Shown here one piece after another: positions 1 to 10,373 of a stretch of 64,000 nt of DNA. Source of the stretch: Cryptomeria japonica (taxonomy: Eukaryota > Streptophyta > Pinopsida > Cupressales > Cupressaceae); contig NC_081415.1 of assembly GCF_030272615.1 (NCBI RefSeq), positions 508,326,873-508,390,872 of the forward strand, read 5' to 3'. Each line of letters begins with the position of its first letter. Positions within the stretch are counted from its first letter, which is position 1. Under the pieces are notes generated by a model that worked only from the letters and a program-made list of their open reading frames with translations, did not search any database and was not told the origin of the DNA. The position numbers were made by a program, and so were the translations under genes.

Positions 1-2819
1 CGAAATTAATGATGATAGATTCTATTGTTTGATAGGTAACCGCAATAAAAAAAATCTCTCCTACAAATCCGAAAATATGTCACACTATAGCCAAGATTTC
101 CTTTTTAAAATTCTAAAACAGAGAAAGATCACCTGCGGTTTGTAGATTAGGGTTTGACATAACAAGTAAATCTCTTGATGTAGGCAAGTCATCTTTTCCT
201 GTCAGAGATTGCACCAACCAAGTATCAGAGGAGCTTTAACATTATCTTCTATCTAAATATAACATAAGGGATTCTATTTGCCAATGTCATAAATTACGGA
301 GCCAAAATTAGAGGATACTTGAAACAGGGCAAGGTCATTATGAGAAAAACTAGAGTAATGAATAATGTAGATCTAGAGTTCAACAAATTAGTGGAGGCCA
401 ATCGAATGGCAAGTGAAGCATCTATTCAAAAACTTGTTGGAGTGGAGAAACTCTACATACAATTAGAGAGTGGAAGCACATGGAATAAATGGGATTTTAT
501 GTTCAAAAATTGTTTGATCCGGTGGGGAGCTTCCCCTATTTCTATTATTGTTTAGAGTTGTTTAGATGTTGGTATCTAGTGATTCTTATTTTGTTGGATT
601 TGGGTTTCAGGTCTCTGTAAAACTCGTTTACCTCAATCAAAAACATATACTAAAAATGTATGTTTCTTAATTTTAGTTTCTAATTTAAAATAATAATTTA
701 AGTATGTTAAAAAAATATTAATTTTGTCTTACAAAAATATCTTAAACTTAAAACCACAATGGTAAACAAATTTGCACAAACATTGAACAAGAGGCACCAT
801 AAATACCAAGCATGAATGATATTAGAGTGTCCATTTTCCAACCTGCCTACAGTCATTGGCGGTCCCCCACCAGCACAATAATGTTAGAGATAACATTTGA
901 TGCCTACGTGGAAAATTTAAATAATGGTAGACAGAATCAAACTTCATACAACCAACTTCGTCTATTCATTTACTCAACTCCAACTTTATTTTCCTAGTGT
1001 TGCATGTTGCTTTACTCTTTATTATTAATTATTGATTCTTTGTGTCATTTCACAGACGTGAAAATGGCAGCAGCATCTTTCCTTTCTCTGATCAAATCCA
1101 ATTCTTCATGATAAATCCATATTCTTTGACACATGCTTAACACTTTTATATTCAACTGACCTAAAGAATGTCGAAGATTATTGCTTAAATATAAATTTCA
1201 TATTATTATTGTTATTATAACCAGTATATTTGTGTGAAGTTTTATTGAGATTTGGGCTTGTTATAAGGGAATGTTTTCTTATATTTATGTAATAATAAAT
1301 AGTATAATCTTATATTAAGTTGGACTCAGTTTTTTTATTTTTATACATATAAATATTTATATACTTAGCTTTTTCTTTTCTTTTTTTAATGTGCACATGC
1401 TCAAATACATCAGTCTATATTCAACATTTATTACAAAAATATATACGTATCATTTACATAGCAATTAGCCAATAAGATTATTTAAATTTTCTATCTAAAA
1501 TTACTTTATCGTTACAAGATTGATCTCTCAATCATAATCTATTTTCATAGTCTAATTCAACTATGCACACATTTGGATGATTTAATCTCATGTAGAAGTA
1601 TTAAAAGGTATTTAATTACATTCATTTCACATTTTAATGCCCATGCTTATTATCATTGATCTTTGTAGACTTTTTGAGGTTGAACCAAGGAGAACTTGTC
1701 TCCTTGTGAAAAAATGACAACCATTCAAGATATTTTTAAATACTACATATCTCTATTTTGGAAAACCAAAGAAAACAAATAATCATCAAGTGAAAGGCAA
1801 ATCATTCTCATATCTAAATTTTGTTTAAGATTGAAACTAAAACTGTAGACATTTTTTTAATGTGAAATAAAGCTAATATGATCATATGTCTAGATTCTAT
1901 GTATCCCTTCTATTTTGTGTTGGCTTTGGATTATAGCACATGTAGAAGAAATTCATGTAAAAAGATTGTATCTCGTGTGTTGCAAGTAGTGCAAGAAAAG
2001 GAAAACAATACACCCTTACATGCTACAAATAGCAGATGAGTTTTGCCCTCCTCGGCTGTGGAGACCAAACATTCTTAGATCTATGGTATTCCTTTTCTTT
2101 TCTTTTCTTTTTTAAATTGGGACTATATAGAAAGCTTTTGAAAAAACATTTCAATCTATAAAATTATTAAAGCTTCCAAATTTAATAGATATGTTCAGTC
2201 ATTTGGAAGAATTAAAAAATATACGGGTCATTAGTTAAACAACTTAGCAATCTTAGATCATTGGTATTGTGGTCTACAGAGGGCAACTTAGCAAGTCACA
2301 TATGAGTTCTAATTACAGTGTTGCTCATGACACAGCATAATTGTGAAGGTAGTTAAAGGACATGGGAATAAAAAAGGGATTTAAGGCCACAGTGAAAGTT
2401 GGGGAAGAAGGGAAAGCTTTAACTGTATTGTAAATAATTGTTGATCAATTATATGGACAAAGTACGATACCAACTTTGATGACATAATAGAGTGAAAATG
2501 AAAGAAAATGTATTGAGAAGTGTCATCAATTTTTTTTGATTATTTGTTGTTAAAGAGCTTGTTATCATTGTTTTATTGAAGTCTTTGATTCTTAATATTG
2601 CGTGTATGGAATTTTACTCTTTGTTTTTGACATTTTCTTAATGAGTGTTCTATGGGATCTTTGAAATCGATGGTTTTTTTTTTTAATTTTTTAAGTAAAA
2701 TAATTGTAATTTTTTTTTTTGAATAAAGCAATTAAAATTTACAAGAAAGAAAGCTATCAAATGTAGTTAGAAACAAAATTTGTACATCAAATATCTCAGC
2801 GACAATATTGCAAGAAAGA
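1..2819. other. Gene-free AT-rich stretch
   Basis: I see no supportable gene here. The two short open frames (319-555 and 812-997, plus strand) have no recognisable domain. The first contains a segment around VEANRMASEAS that faintly recalls the RNase H region at a LINE 3' end, but this is too weak to call. Homopolymer runs such as the T-runs near 2670 and 2710 are present. The sequence is probably old transposon debris. Confidence 0.5.
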
Positions 2820-4071
2820 AACAAAGTTACATGGGCTCATATTTGGCTCGTTTGGTCTATGTTTGCCTAAATTCCTTGGATTTTGGCATGGGACTTCAAT
2901 GACATCAATCAACTAGATCAATATTCCACTTTATTTTAAGAATATATATCTTTTTTCAATCTATTAAACCTAATGGGGGTCTTTACACTTGGAGAAATAG
3001 TTGTGATTATAAATCTATTTATGAATAATTAGACATATTTTTTGTTTCTTTTTATCAAGGACTAGTGATAATTGAATAACATATTCTAAAATTCTAGAAT
3101 GCCATCGTTTAGATCACTGGTTCATCAAGTTTACATCTTCTCTCTTTTCAAGGAAAAATGGTCCTTTCAAATTCTATCTAATGCATCTTCGTAAATAAAA
3201 TTTATATAAGAGAGTTATAGAATGGCAGATTATGGGAAATCCCCCTTTGGTACTACCATGTATTATTTTTTCTAAAAGGCTTCAACATATAAAACTCCAA
3301 CTTAAAAAATGAAATAATCTTATTTTGGTAAAATCTTTTGGTAGTCTTCCTTGTCTAGAGAGCTTAATGAATAGAATTCTCATGAAGATATTTTTTGGAA
3401 GAAAAAGTATGGGATTACTTTGTCGCGAGGGGGTGACCAAAATACATATTTTTCCATAATTTTGTTAAGGATAAGCATAGTGGTAATTTTATTCCTGCTA
3501 TCATCTCTTCACAAGGGGTCAAATTGTCTGCATTTGATGCTATTAATCAAGAAGAAATCAATTATTTTTCTTCCCTATTTTTAGAAAGTGGCCATGTTGC
3601 TATGGTAGAAGAATGAACCTTTTTTATTTTATTTCAGTGAAAATGAATGAGATTCTCATGGCTCCAATTAATTTTGAAGAATTGAAAAAGGTTGTTTCTA
3701 GAATGAGGAAAGGTAAAGCTCCAATTATTGATGTTACCATATTGAATTCTTCCCATAATTTGGGATATCCTTCAAGATTATTTATGGAGGTTGTTTGTGA
3801 ATCTCAAAATAATAAGTAGATGCTAAAAGCTCTTAAATATACTTTATTGGATTTGATTCCAAATATAGTGGTGCAAATTATTGCATCTTGTTTTGCCCAA
3901 TTTCTCTTTGTAACATTCACTTATAAGATTATAACATATTTTTTCAAATAACTAAGGACATTTTTTACTATCTTATATCACTTGAGAAAGGTGACTTTGC
4001 TAAAGGGCATCAGTTTCTTGATGGGGTTGTAATTGTGACAAAAAAAAACTCACTTTATGGCTTCTTATTAA

Positions 4072-4368
4072 CACGGGGGCTTCACTTAGTGAACCTGGGT
4101 TATAGCACATGTGTTCATGGCATACTAAAGAATCCCCCTTTTTTCAAAATATATTTCCTTAAACTCCTTTTTTGTCACCTCCTTCCAATACACAAGTTGA
4201 ATTAAAAGCCCCCTATTTTTGCCAAATAGTGTATTTTTTCATTGCTTGAATTAAAAAAACCCCTATTTTCACCGATAGGCAAGATATTGTAGCCTCATTT
4301 TTGGGATATTAAACCCCCCAATATGAATGCACATGATATAATATTGTCTAGCCAATGAAGCCCCCGTG
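4072..4368. mobile_element. 297-bp nonautonomous TIR element inside LINE copy A
   Basis: The ends are inverted copies of CACGGGGGCTTCA. No coding potential is visible inside. LINE copy B lacks this insert: its sequence runs directly from TATGGCTTG into the AAGAGA and TTTATCAAGC segments that flank the element here. The target duplication is not clean, so the superfamily (CACTA-like or other) is undetermined. Confidence 0.65.
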
Positions 4369-4713
4369 ATTCTTAAGAGAACAAAATATTTATCAAGCAG
4401 GGTATTTCCAATGCTTATGATAGAATTAGATTGTCCTTCTCAAGGAACATTATTTCTTCATTTGAATTTAACTATAACTTACCCATGTATGATTTTTCTA
4501 TAATCCTCTTCATTTTCTATTATTCTTGATGGCATTCCATCTTCTCTTTTTTTGCCTACATGAGGGATATGTCAAGGAAATCCAATTTACCCTTATCTCT
4601 TCATTCTTATGGTTGAAGGTTTAGGAAGGTTTCTCAATCACCAAAATGCTAATAGTTTCATAATTTAGAGATGGAAAGTTGGGGGTAGTGACTCGATATC
4701 TCATCTTCAATTT

Positions 4714-5127
4714 ATTTTTTATTAAGGATCAAACAGGTTTTGAGGGGACCCGAAACCCCTTACAATGGGTTTGAAAAGGACCTGAAACCTTCTAGAATTA
4801 GTGGGAATCTAGAACCTTGAAACAGAACACTGCAAAAAATAGAACAAAGACATGTACAACAACCAACCAACAGCTTGACAACAACAACTAGGCATCAACG
4901 ATCAAGTTGTAACATCCACAAAGCCTACCAAGAATACTTAGATAATCATGAAAGAAGGGTTTTTCCAAGCTCCCTTAACCTTACAAATGGGTTTTGAAAA
5001 GGTTCCCATAACCTTCATATCAAGAAGCAAGAATATATACCATAAAAAGCTTGCTACGAAGTTGGGTTTTACAAAGGCTCCCAAAACCTTCAACTGGTGC
5101 TAAAACACAATCCTATTAGACACCAAA
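4714..5127 (-). mobile_element. 414-bp SINE-like retroposon with 16-bp target-site duplication
   Basis: The insert is bracketed by perfect direct repeats ATCTCATCTTCAATTT at 4698-4713 and 5128-5143. Its left end is T/A-rich (TTATTTTTTATTAA), which reads as an A-rich tail on the minus strand, so it is minus-oriented. A long TSD plus an A-rich tail is the signature of target-primed retroposition. No clear tRNA A/B boxes were seen. Internally there are about five imperfect hairpin units of the form GGTTTTGGG...AAAACCC. It sits between the Phe and Val codons of the LINE RT motif F-V-D-D. Confidence 0.75.
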
Positions 5128-5700
5128 ATCTCATCTTCAATTTGTTGATGATACTTGTTTTATGGCCATTGCTAAAGTCCAAGAAGCTAATCACTTATAT
5201 CATACCTTAGACATGTATTTGATGGCCTCAAGTCAACACAAAAATGAGGATGAGTTAAATATTATTTTAATAATCCTTTACCAATTCAACAAAAAAATTC
5301 ATCTATCATTTGATTCAAAATTGGACAGGTTCCCTTAGAGAATTCTGGTATTCCTTTTTTAGCTAGTTTTCTCAATTGCCTTAGTTGAAGGAATATTCTT
5401 TATCATTTTAGAATAAAAGTTAACTACTTGACTTTCCATTGCTTAATTTTTGCTAGTTGTATTACTCTTTTGAAATATGTCTTGAAGGCCCTTCCAATGT
5501 ATAGGTTTATGATTCTTTTTTCCCCAAAAATCTTTTTTAAGGAGTTTGATTCTCAATCTATGAAATTTTTATGGGCTAGGAATTTAGACACTCGAAAATG
5601 TAATATCATTAGTCAAGATAGGGTTTGTCAGCCTAAACATCATGGTGGTCTCATCCATTGACAAGTTGATCTAAATAGTCATGGTTTAGTCGCAAAAAAC

Positions 5701-6140
5701 TCTGTTGGAGATGGTGGTCTCAGCCATTTTTTTTTTCTTTTTTGTTAAATTTTGTTCATAGTATTGTATGAATGTTAAATTTTTATAACATCATAAACAT
5801 AAAAAAATAAATGTGCCTTTTTTATATTGGAGTTAGCTTTGACATAATACCATATTTAAGGCATCTAGCTTAATTTTAGGCAAAAGAAAAAAGAAAGGTT
5901 CAAGAATGATATGGCAGTTGTAGATTTTGTTTGAAAATAACTCTAATGATAGTAAAAAATTTAAAACCTGGTGAGTTTTGAAAATTTTCAATTAATATTT
6001 AAAACAAAATTTAGCTTGTTTAGATATGTTTTAAGCTTTTAACAATAATTCTATTAATAGTTTGGAACCACTAACATATTTTAAATGGGGAAAACATTTA
6101 AAATTATTTCCAGAGAGTGTCTTTGTATGTGCTAATGATC
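5701..6140. other. No gene; AT-rich spacer
   Basis: The sequence is AT-rich with T-runs near 5730. It lies between LINE copy A and the left target duplication of the following LTR element. Nothing is supportable in it. Confidence 0.5.
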
Positions 6141-6145
6141 ATATG

Positions 6146-6609
6146 TGTGAGATTTTGCCATGATCAAGAGGCAATGGAAAGCACAAATAAGAGAGAACAA
6201 AATAGATGATAGAAATAAATTGTATTCTATCAAGATGAAAAATATGATCAACTGGATCATTAAGCATTACATACAATGAATATGAGCATGCTTATATAGG
6301 CAAGGCTATATGGATATGTGAGCACACAAACATGGCATGTGGTTCAATAAGAAACAAGGGTAGGTAGGAAATAGGTGTGGGTAGGTAGGAGAAACAATAT
6401 AATATTCCACATGAGGTGGATCACCCACTGAATGTGGAGTGTAACAACAAGATCAACACCATAAAAGGTGGAAATTCTCCTACACACACTATCCCAATGT
6501 GGCACAAACACTCAAGTGTCTCATACCCAAACTACTATGAAATGCATTTCCTAAGTAAACTTAAGTAAGGTGTAATAATATCCAAGATGAATAATTATTT
6601 ACACCAACA
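6146..6609 (-). repeat. 3' LTR of element 1
   Basis: This 464-bp LTR is the 3' one because the element is read on the minus strand. It pairs with 9933-10368. It contains a TATA-like CCTATATAAG on the minus strand at 6291-6300. It retains 28 bp (around 6178-6205) that the partner lacks. Confidence 0.93.
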
Positions 6610-6620
6610 CCCCCCCCTTA
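6610..6620 (-). other. Polypurine tract of element 1
   Basis: The plus strand reads CCCCCCCCTTA; on the element strand this is TAAGGGGGGGG directly before the 3' LTR. This is the expected place and composition for the plus-strand DNA primer. The same tract is found in element 2 next to 26189. Confidence 0.85.
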
Positions 6621-6832
6621 AGTGCAACTTAGGGGAATGCACTAAAGTCTACAACACAACTAAGCAATGCAAGATGGGTCCCGGCTACTAGGCCATGTTA
6701 GGTACCCATGTACAAATGCAAATGCATGAAAACCAATGCAATGAAATCTCTCACAAAGTGGGGAAAGAGAGAAAAACCCAATGGGAAAAAATCCTCCCCC
6801 AAAAGAGAGATGAAAGCTATACAAGAGAACTC

Positions 6833-7501
6833 TCATAGAAGAATGTGAGGAACAAAACCCCATGTGAGGAAAAAGTCCCCCCCATATGAGAGAAGAAGAA
6901 GAAGAGAGACTAGGAAGCCCCCCCTCAATGTGGAATCTGCACCAATGATAGAAGCTCGATGTATGATGAAACTGCTCCATGAACGTCGAACAACATTCCT
7001 CCCCTTAGGAAGAAACAAAACCAAAGGTGTATCCATGAAGTCTCCCCAATCATGAAGGGAAGATGTATGAAAAAAACTCATGATGAAAGGAATCTCTGAA
7101 AACTGCTCAAGTGTCCCCATGTCAATGCTGAAAGATACCCCCTCCAAAGGTGGTAAACTGTGCCACACTGCTGAAAAAGGCACTCCAAGATCTAGTGGAG
7201 ATGGATGTAGAACATGTCCCAAAGACTCACATGTCTCCTTAAAAAATAAAGAGACCTCCTCCAACTGTTGTACATAAGTATCCACAATCATATCAACCTC
7301 AAAAGAATGATCATGTAGAGAATGAACAAGAGGGTCAGAGTGTGCCCTCGCAGCAATCGAAGAAGGATCATCTTCATCAAAGAGAAGATGAATGCCATCA
7401 ATGATGTCTCCCAAATCTACAATGTAGGATTCCACAAACAAACTTGCAATGTCTGTCAAGTAATCATCCCATGAATCTGAAGCTGGAAGACAATGAATAT
7501 C
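6833..7501 (-). CDS. Extra ORF of the nonautonomous element (unidentified)
   Basis: This frame continues without a shift from the protease frame after an amber codon at 7504-7502. It runs about 220 codons and has no Copia integrase or RT motif. Visible features are an acidic, Asp/Glu/His-rich stretch (VESYIVDLGDIID, HSLHDHSFEVDMIVD, QQLEEV) and a hydrophobic end. The same frame is present in element 2 (28554-28156) with roughly four-fifths amino-acid identity over about 110 residues, so coding is more likely than chance. It is unclear whether it is translated by readthrough, from an internal ATG at 7459, or not at all. I do not recognise a family. Confidence 0.5.
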   Translation of the reverse strand, partial: DIHCLPASDSWDDYLTDIASLFVESYIVDLGDIIDGIHLLFDEDDPSSIAARAHSDPLVHSLHDHSFEVDMIVDTYVQQLEEVSLFFKETCESLGHVLHPSPLDLGVPFSAVWHSLPPLEGVSFSIDMGTLEQFSEIPFIMSFFHTSSLHDWGDFMDTPLVLFLPKGRNVVRRSWSSFIIHRASIIGADSTLRGGFLVSLLLLLSYGGDFFLTWGFVPHILL

Positions 7502-8071
7502 CTACTGCACTGAATCACATGAAGGCAAAACTGTCGCACTATCTACATCATCAAGTGCAATAGGTGATGTGATATCAATATGAGGAGATGAAATACAAGG
7601 CTCAAGAATGGGGTCACATGTGGGAATCCCCATGTTCAAGTGCCCAAAATTCTCTTCAAAATCTGAACCATCACAAGAAGTGTGATCAACATGTGTAGAA
7701 TCATCAAATGTGAAATCATCATCATCAACAAAATCTGAAAAGGAGTATAATCGAGATGCATGATCAACCACCCCAGTCGCAATGATAGCTTTAGTCTCCA
7801 AGTCTCTAATGAAAACTAACTCAGGTGTGAACTCCACACCTCTCTTAGTTGTGCCATGTGTGATTTGATAGATAGAAAGGAGATTGTTTGTCAAGTGGGG
7901 TACACACAACACATCATTGAAGGAGTTATCCCCAATGTCAATAGATCCTTTCCCAATCACATCCATGTATGTATGATTGCCCATCAAAATCTGCGGCATG
8001 GTGTAAGGCTCAAATGTAGAGAACATAGACTGCGAAGATGCCATATGATGAGAAGCCCCTGAATCTAGAAG
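7502..8071 (-). pseudogene. Copia-type aspartic protease and pre-integrase segment (element 1)
   Basis: The frame follows gag directly after a TGA at 8074-8072. It opens with the Copia protease active-site motif DSGASHHM, then HTYMDVIGKG and DVLCVPHLTNNLLS, and ends in the pre-integrase pattern HASRLYSFS. This matches the usual gag-protease-preintegrase order of Ty1/Copia polyproteins. The integrase zinc finger and DDE core that should follow are absent. An acidic spacer ending PSCDSVQ and an amber codon follow instead. The TGA stands where element 2 has TGG (Trp), so the upstream junction is broken by a point mutation. Confidence 0.8.
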
Positions 8072-9115
8072 TCATCTCTTTGAATCATGATTGGTAGTAG
8101 CACAAAGAGCTTTTCCTTTTCTTGTCCCAAAAGAGTGAGCCTTCCCACTTGTAGAAGCCATGAATGCTTGCCCTTTTCCTTTTGAATGTGAGGAAGTGGA
8201 AGTTGATGAATCATCCTTCTTGTAGACATTAGGCAAATCAATGTTATTCTTTTTGAGGATATTTATGAGCTCATCAATCTTCTTAAAATGGCAACGATGC
8301 TCCTCATGACCAAACTTTTTACAATAGGCACAAGTAGGTTTCTCCCTCTTTGGTGAATTATCCCTCTTGGAAGAGAATGTATCTCCTTGTTGTGGAGAGG
8401 ACGATGCTTTGTCCTTAGGCTTTGATTGCCATTTCTTCTTGTTTGAGTTGTCCTTTCCTTGATTTCCTTTGTTCCCTTGATTTGCCACTAATGCTAGAGA
8501 CTTAGAAGCCTTAAGAATGTCCATGCTTATCAACTTAGTTTGTTCCATCATCAACATTTCATTGAAAGCATCAAATGTAGGCATTGTGTAGCTTGAACCC
8601 ATTGTCATCCTATGGGTTTGGAAACTATAAACAAATGTTGCATATTCTTGTGGAAGCTTACCCATCAAGTTGAAGATCAATTGAGTATCCTTCTTATCAA
8701 TGCCACAATCTTTGAGTTGTGCTCTCAACTCATTTTCCTTGGTGACATAATCTTGTATAGTATCAAAGTTCTTGGGATCTAACATGGTGAGATCACTATC
8801 AATTTGATATCCCCTAATCTTATCAACTTGACCATACAAGTCATGAAACTTTTGCCAAGCATCCTTGATTAGAGTACACTTCTCAATATGAAAAATAAGA
8901 TCCTTTGATACATACTTTCTTAAGGTACCAATTGCCATGATATTTTTAGTGAGCCAATCCAAGTGACCAACTGGATCAACCTTAGGATCAGTGGGAGCAA
9001 CAACAGTTCCATCACTGTAACGAGTTAGTCCTTTTTCCATAAGTTTACTCCATGCATCAATTTTTCAAGTAGCATAATTATGAGGAGTTAAGAGAGGAAA
9101 CTTAGAAGAACCCAT
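8072..9115 (-). pseudogene. Copia-type gag polyprotein (UBN2-like) with CCHC zinc knuckle, element 1
   Basis: The natural start is the ATG at 9115-9113 (MGSSKFPLLTPHNYAT). A TGA at 9067-9065 replaces the Trp codon seen in element 2, so the longest open part starts at 9040. The body shows the gag core common in plant Copia elements (LIFHIEKCTLIKDAW, NELRAQLKDCGI, LMGKLPQEYATFV), a Lys-rich linker, and one zinc knuckle C-x2-C-x4-H-x4-C (CAYCKKFGHEEHRC). The frame then stops at 8074-8072 just before the protease. Gag would form the cytoplasmic particle and bind element RNA. Both stops are TGG to TGA changes, so this copy can make only fragments. Confidence 0.85.
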
Positions 9116-9920
9116 AGCAGCAAAAAAGAAGGAACACAAGAGCACAAAAGCACAAGAGACACCCCCCCAAATTCACTCAATCAAAGTACCCCCCAAAAAA
9201 TGATGATTTTGGCACTTTATATGTAGTGCGTGTACAATAGGCCACTTGCAAAACAAGGCAAAGTGGACTTCTGATTTCAATTTACAACTTCTCAAAATGA
9301 GATCTAAGAGACTTCAACAAATACTGCTAGTGATCTAAACTGAGATCCAAGCAAAATGCAAGTACCAAATATGTCAAATAATGAAAGTACAATTTCTACT
9401 TAAAATACTGCAAACAAATAGTAGATTATGAAAGTAGATGAAAAAATATGCACTTTCAAAAAAAATGGCACTTGAAAAGCAGTCCATATGAGCCCAAATG
9501 AAGCCTCCAAAGTTGTAAAAATTGGGATTTCATGATTTTCGAAAAACCTGTATTTGAAAAACAGAAAAATTCTACACCATTGTATAGATCACGAAATTAT
9601 ACCCCAAAGCAAAAAAAATTGTTCGAAAAAAGGAGTTCGGATGAGTGAGATATCACTATTTGAAAATCGCCTGCAAAATTATAATTTCTGGAAAATTTCC
9701 GTCGCGGCTTCAAACTTCAAATGCCTCTAGATTTGGCCTTCGAAGTCCGATTTGGATGAAACAAAAGGCAAAACTGACTTTCTTGGACCTCCTCAATCCA
9801 ATGGTAACCTCAGATTTGATCCATCAAGCTTCAATAATAACCTGCAATAGAAATATCCAAAATGCAAACCCCAAATAGCATCAAATTTCTCTCAATTGGC
9901 AAACCAATGACACTCTAATG

Positions 9921-9932
9921 GTTCTGATAGCA
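9921..9932 (-). other. Primer-binding site of element 1
   Basis: On the element strand the bases next to the 5' LTR read TGCTATCAGAAC. This is a close match to TGGTATCAGAGC, complementary to the 3' end of initiator tRNA-Met, the usual primer of plant Copia elements. Confidence 0.85.
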
Positions 9933-10368
9933 TGTGAGATTTTGCCATGATCAAGAGGCAATGGATGATAGAAATAAATTGTATTCTATCAAGATGAAAA
10001 ATATGATCAACTGGATCATTACGCATTACATATAATGAATATGAGCCTGCTTATATAGGCAAGGCTATATGGATATGTGAGCACACAAACATGGCATGTG
10101 GTTCAATAAGAAACAAGGGTAGGTAGGAAATAGGTGTGGGTAGGTAGGAGAAACAATATAATATTCCACATGAGGTGGATCACCCACTGAATGTGGAGTG
10201 TAACAACAAGATCAACACCATAAAAGGTGGAAATTCTCCTACACACACTATCCCAATGTGGCACAAACACCCAAGTGTCTCATACCCAAACTACTATGAA
10301 ATGCATTTCCTAAGTAAACTTAAGTAAGGTGTAATAATATCCAAGATGAATAATTATTTACACCAACA
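9933..10368 (-). repeat. 5' LTR of element 1
   Basis: This 436-bp LTR differs from 6146-6609 by about four substitutions and a 28-bp deletion after GGCAATGGA. A TATA box (CCTATATAAG, minus strand, 10050-10059) marks the likely promoter. The outer edge is followed by the target duplication ATATG at 10369-10373. Confidence 0.92.
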
Positions 10369-10373
10369 ATATG

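Larger units (their letters stand above)
2820..5700 (+). pseudogene. LINE (L1-type) remnant, copy A: endonuclease to reverse transcriptase
   Basis: This is a decayed non-LTR retrotransposon ORF2 on the plus strand. Near 2880-3000 it keeps traces of the apurinic-type endonuclease (DFN-like, then GGLYTW). At 3613-3819 lies the segment before RT motifs (NEILMAPINFEELKK, GKAP). At 4711-5152 is the RT catalytic motif reading F-V-D-D, and at 5428-5661 the downstream FLWAR...VCQPKHHGGL block typical of plant LINEs. Stops and frameshifts occur throughout, so no protein is made. It is clearly related, at nucleotide level, to copy B at 56.5-58.2 kb. Two later insertions break it: a TIR element at 4072-4368 and a SINE-like element at 4714-5127. 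The family assignment is firm; exact ends are not visible. Confidence 0.8.
6146..10368 (-). mobile_element. Complete nonautonomous Copia-type LTR retrotransposon (element 1)
   Basis: A 4,223-bp element on the minus strand is flanked by the perfect 5-bp duplication ATATG (6141-6145 and 10369-10373). LTRs begin TGTTGGTG and end TCTCACA in element orientation. A primer-binding site abuts the 5' LTR and a purine tract abuts the 3' LTR. The internal region holds gag, a Copia-type protease and pre-integrase segment, and an extra frame. It has no integrase core, reverse transcriptase or RNase H, so mobilisation must have depended on proteins of another element (inference). The two LTRs differ by about four substitutions and one 28-bp deletion, which indicates recent insertion. 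A second copy lies at 25.7-30.65 kb. Confidence 0.93.

Noticed and set aside
319-555. RNase H-like fragment
   Set aside because: A single short segment resembles the EAN...A helix of RNase H, but no catalytic carboxylate pattern is visible.
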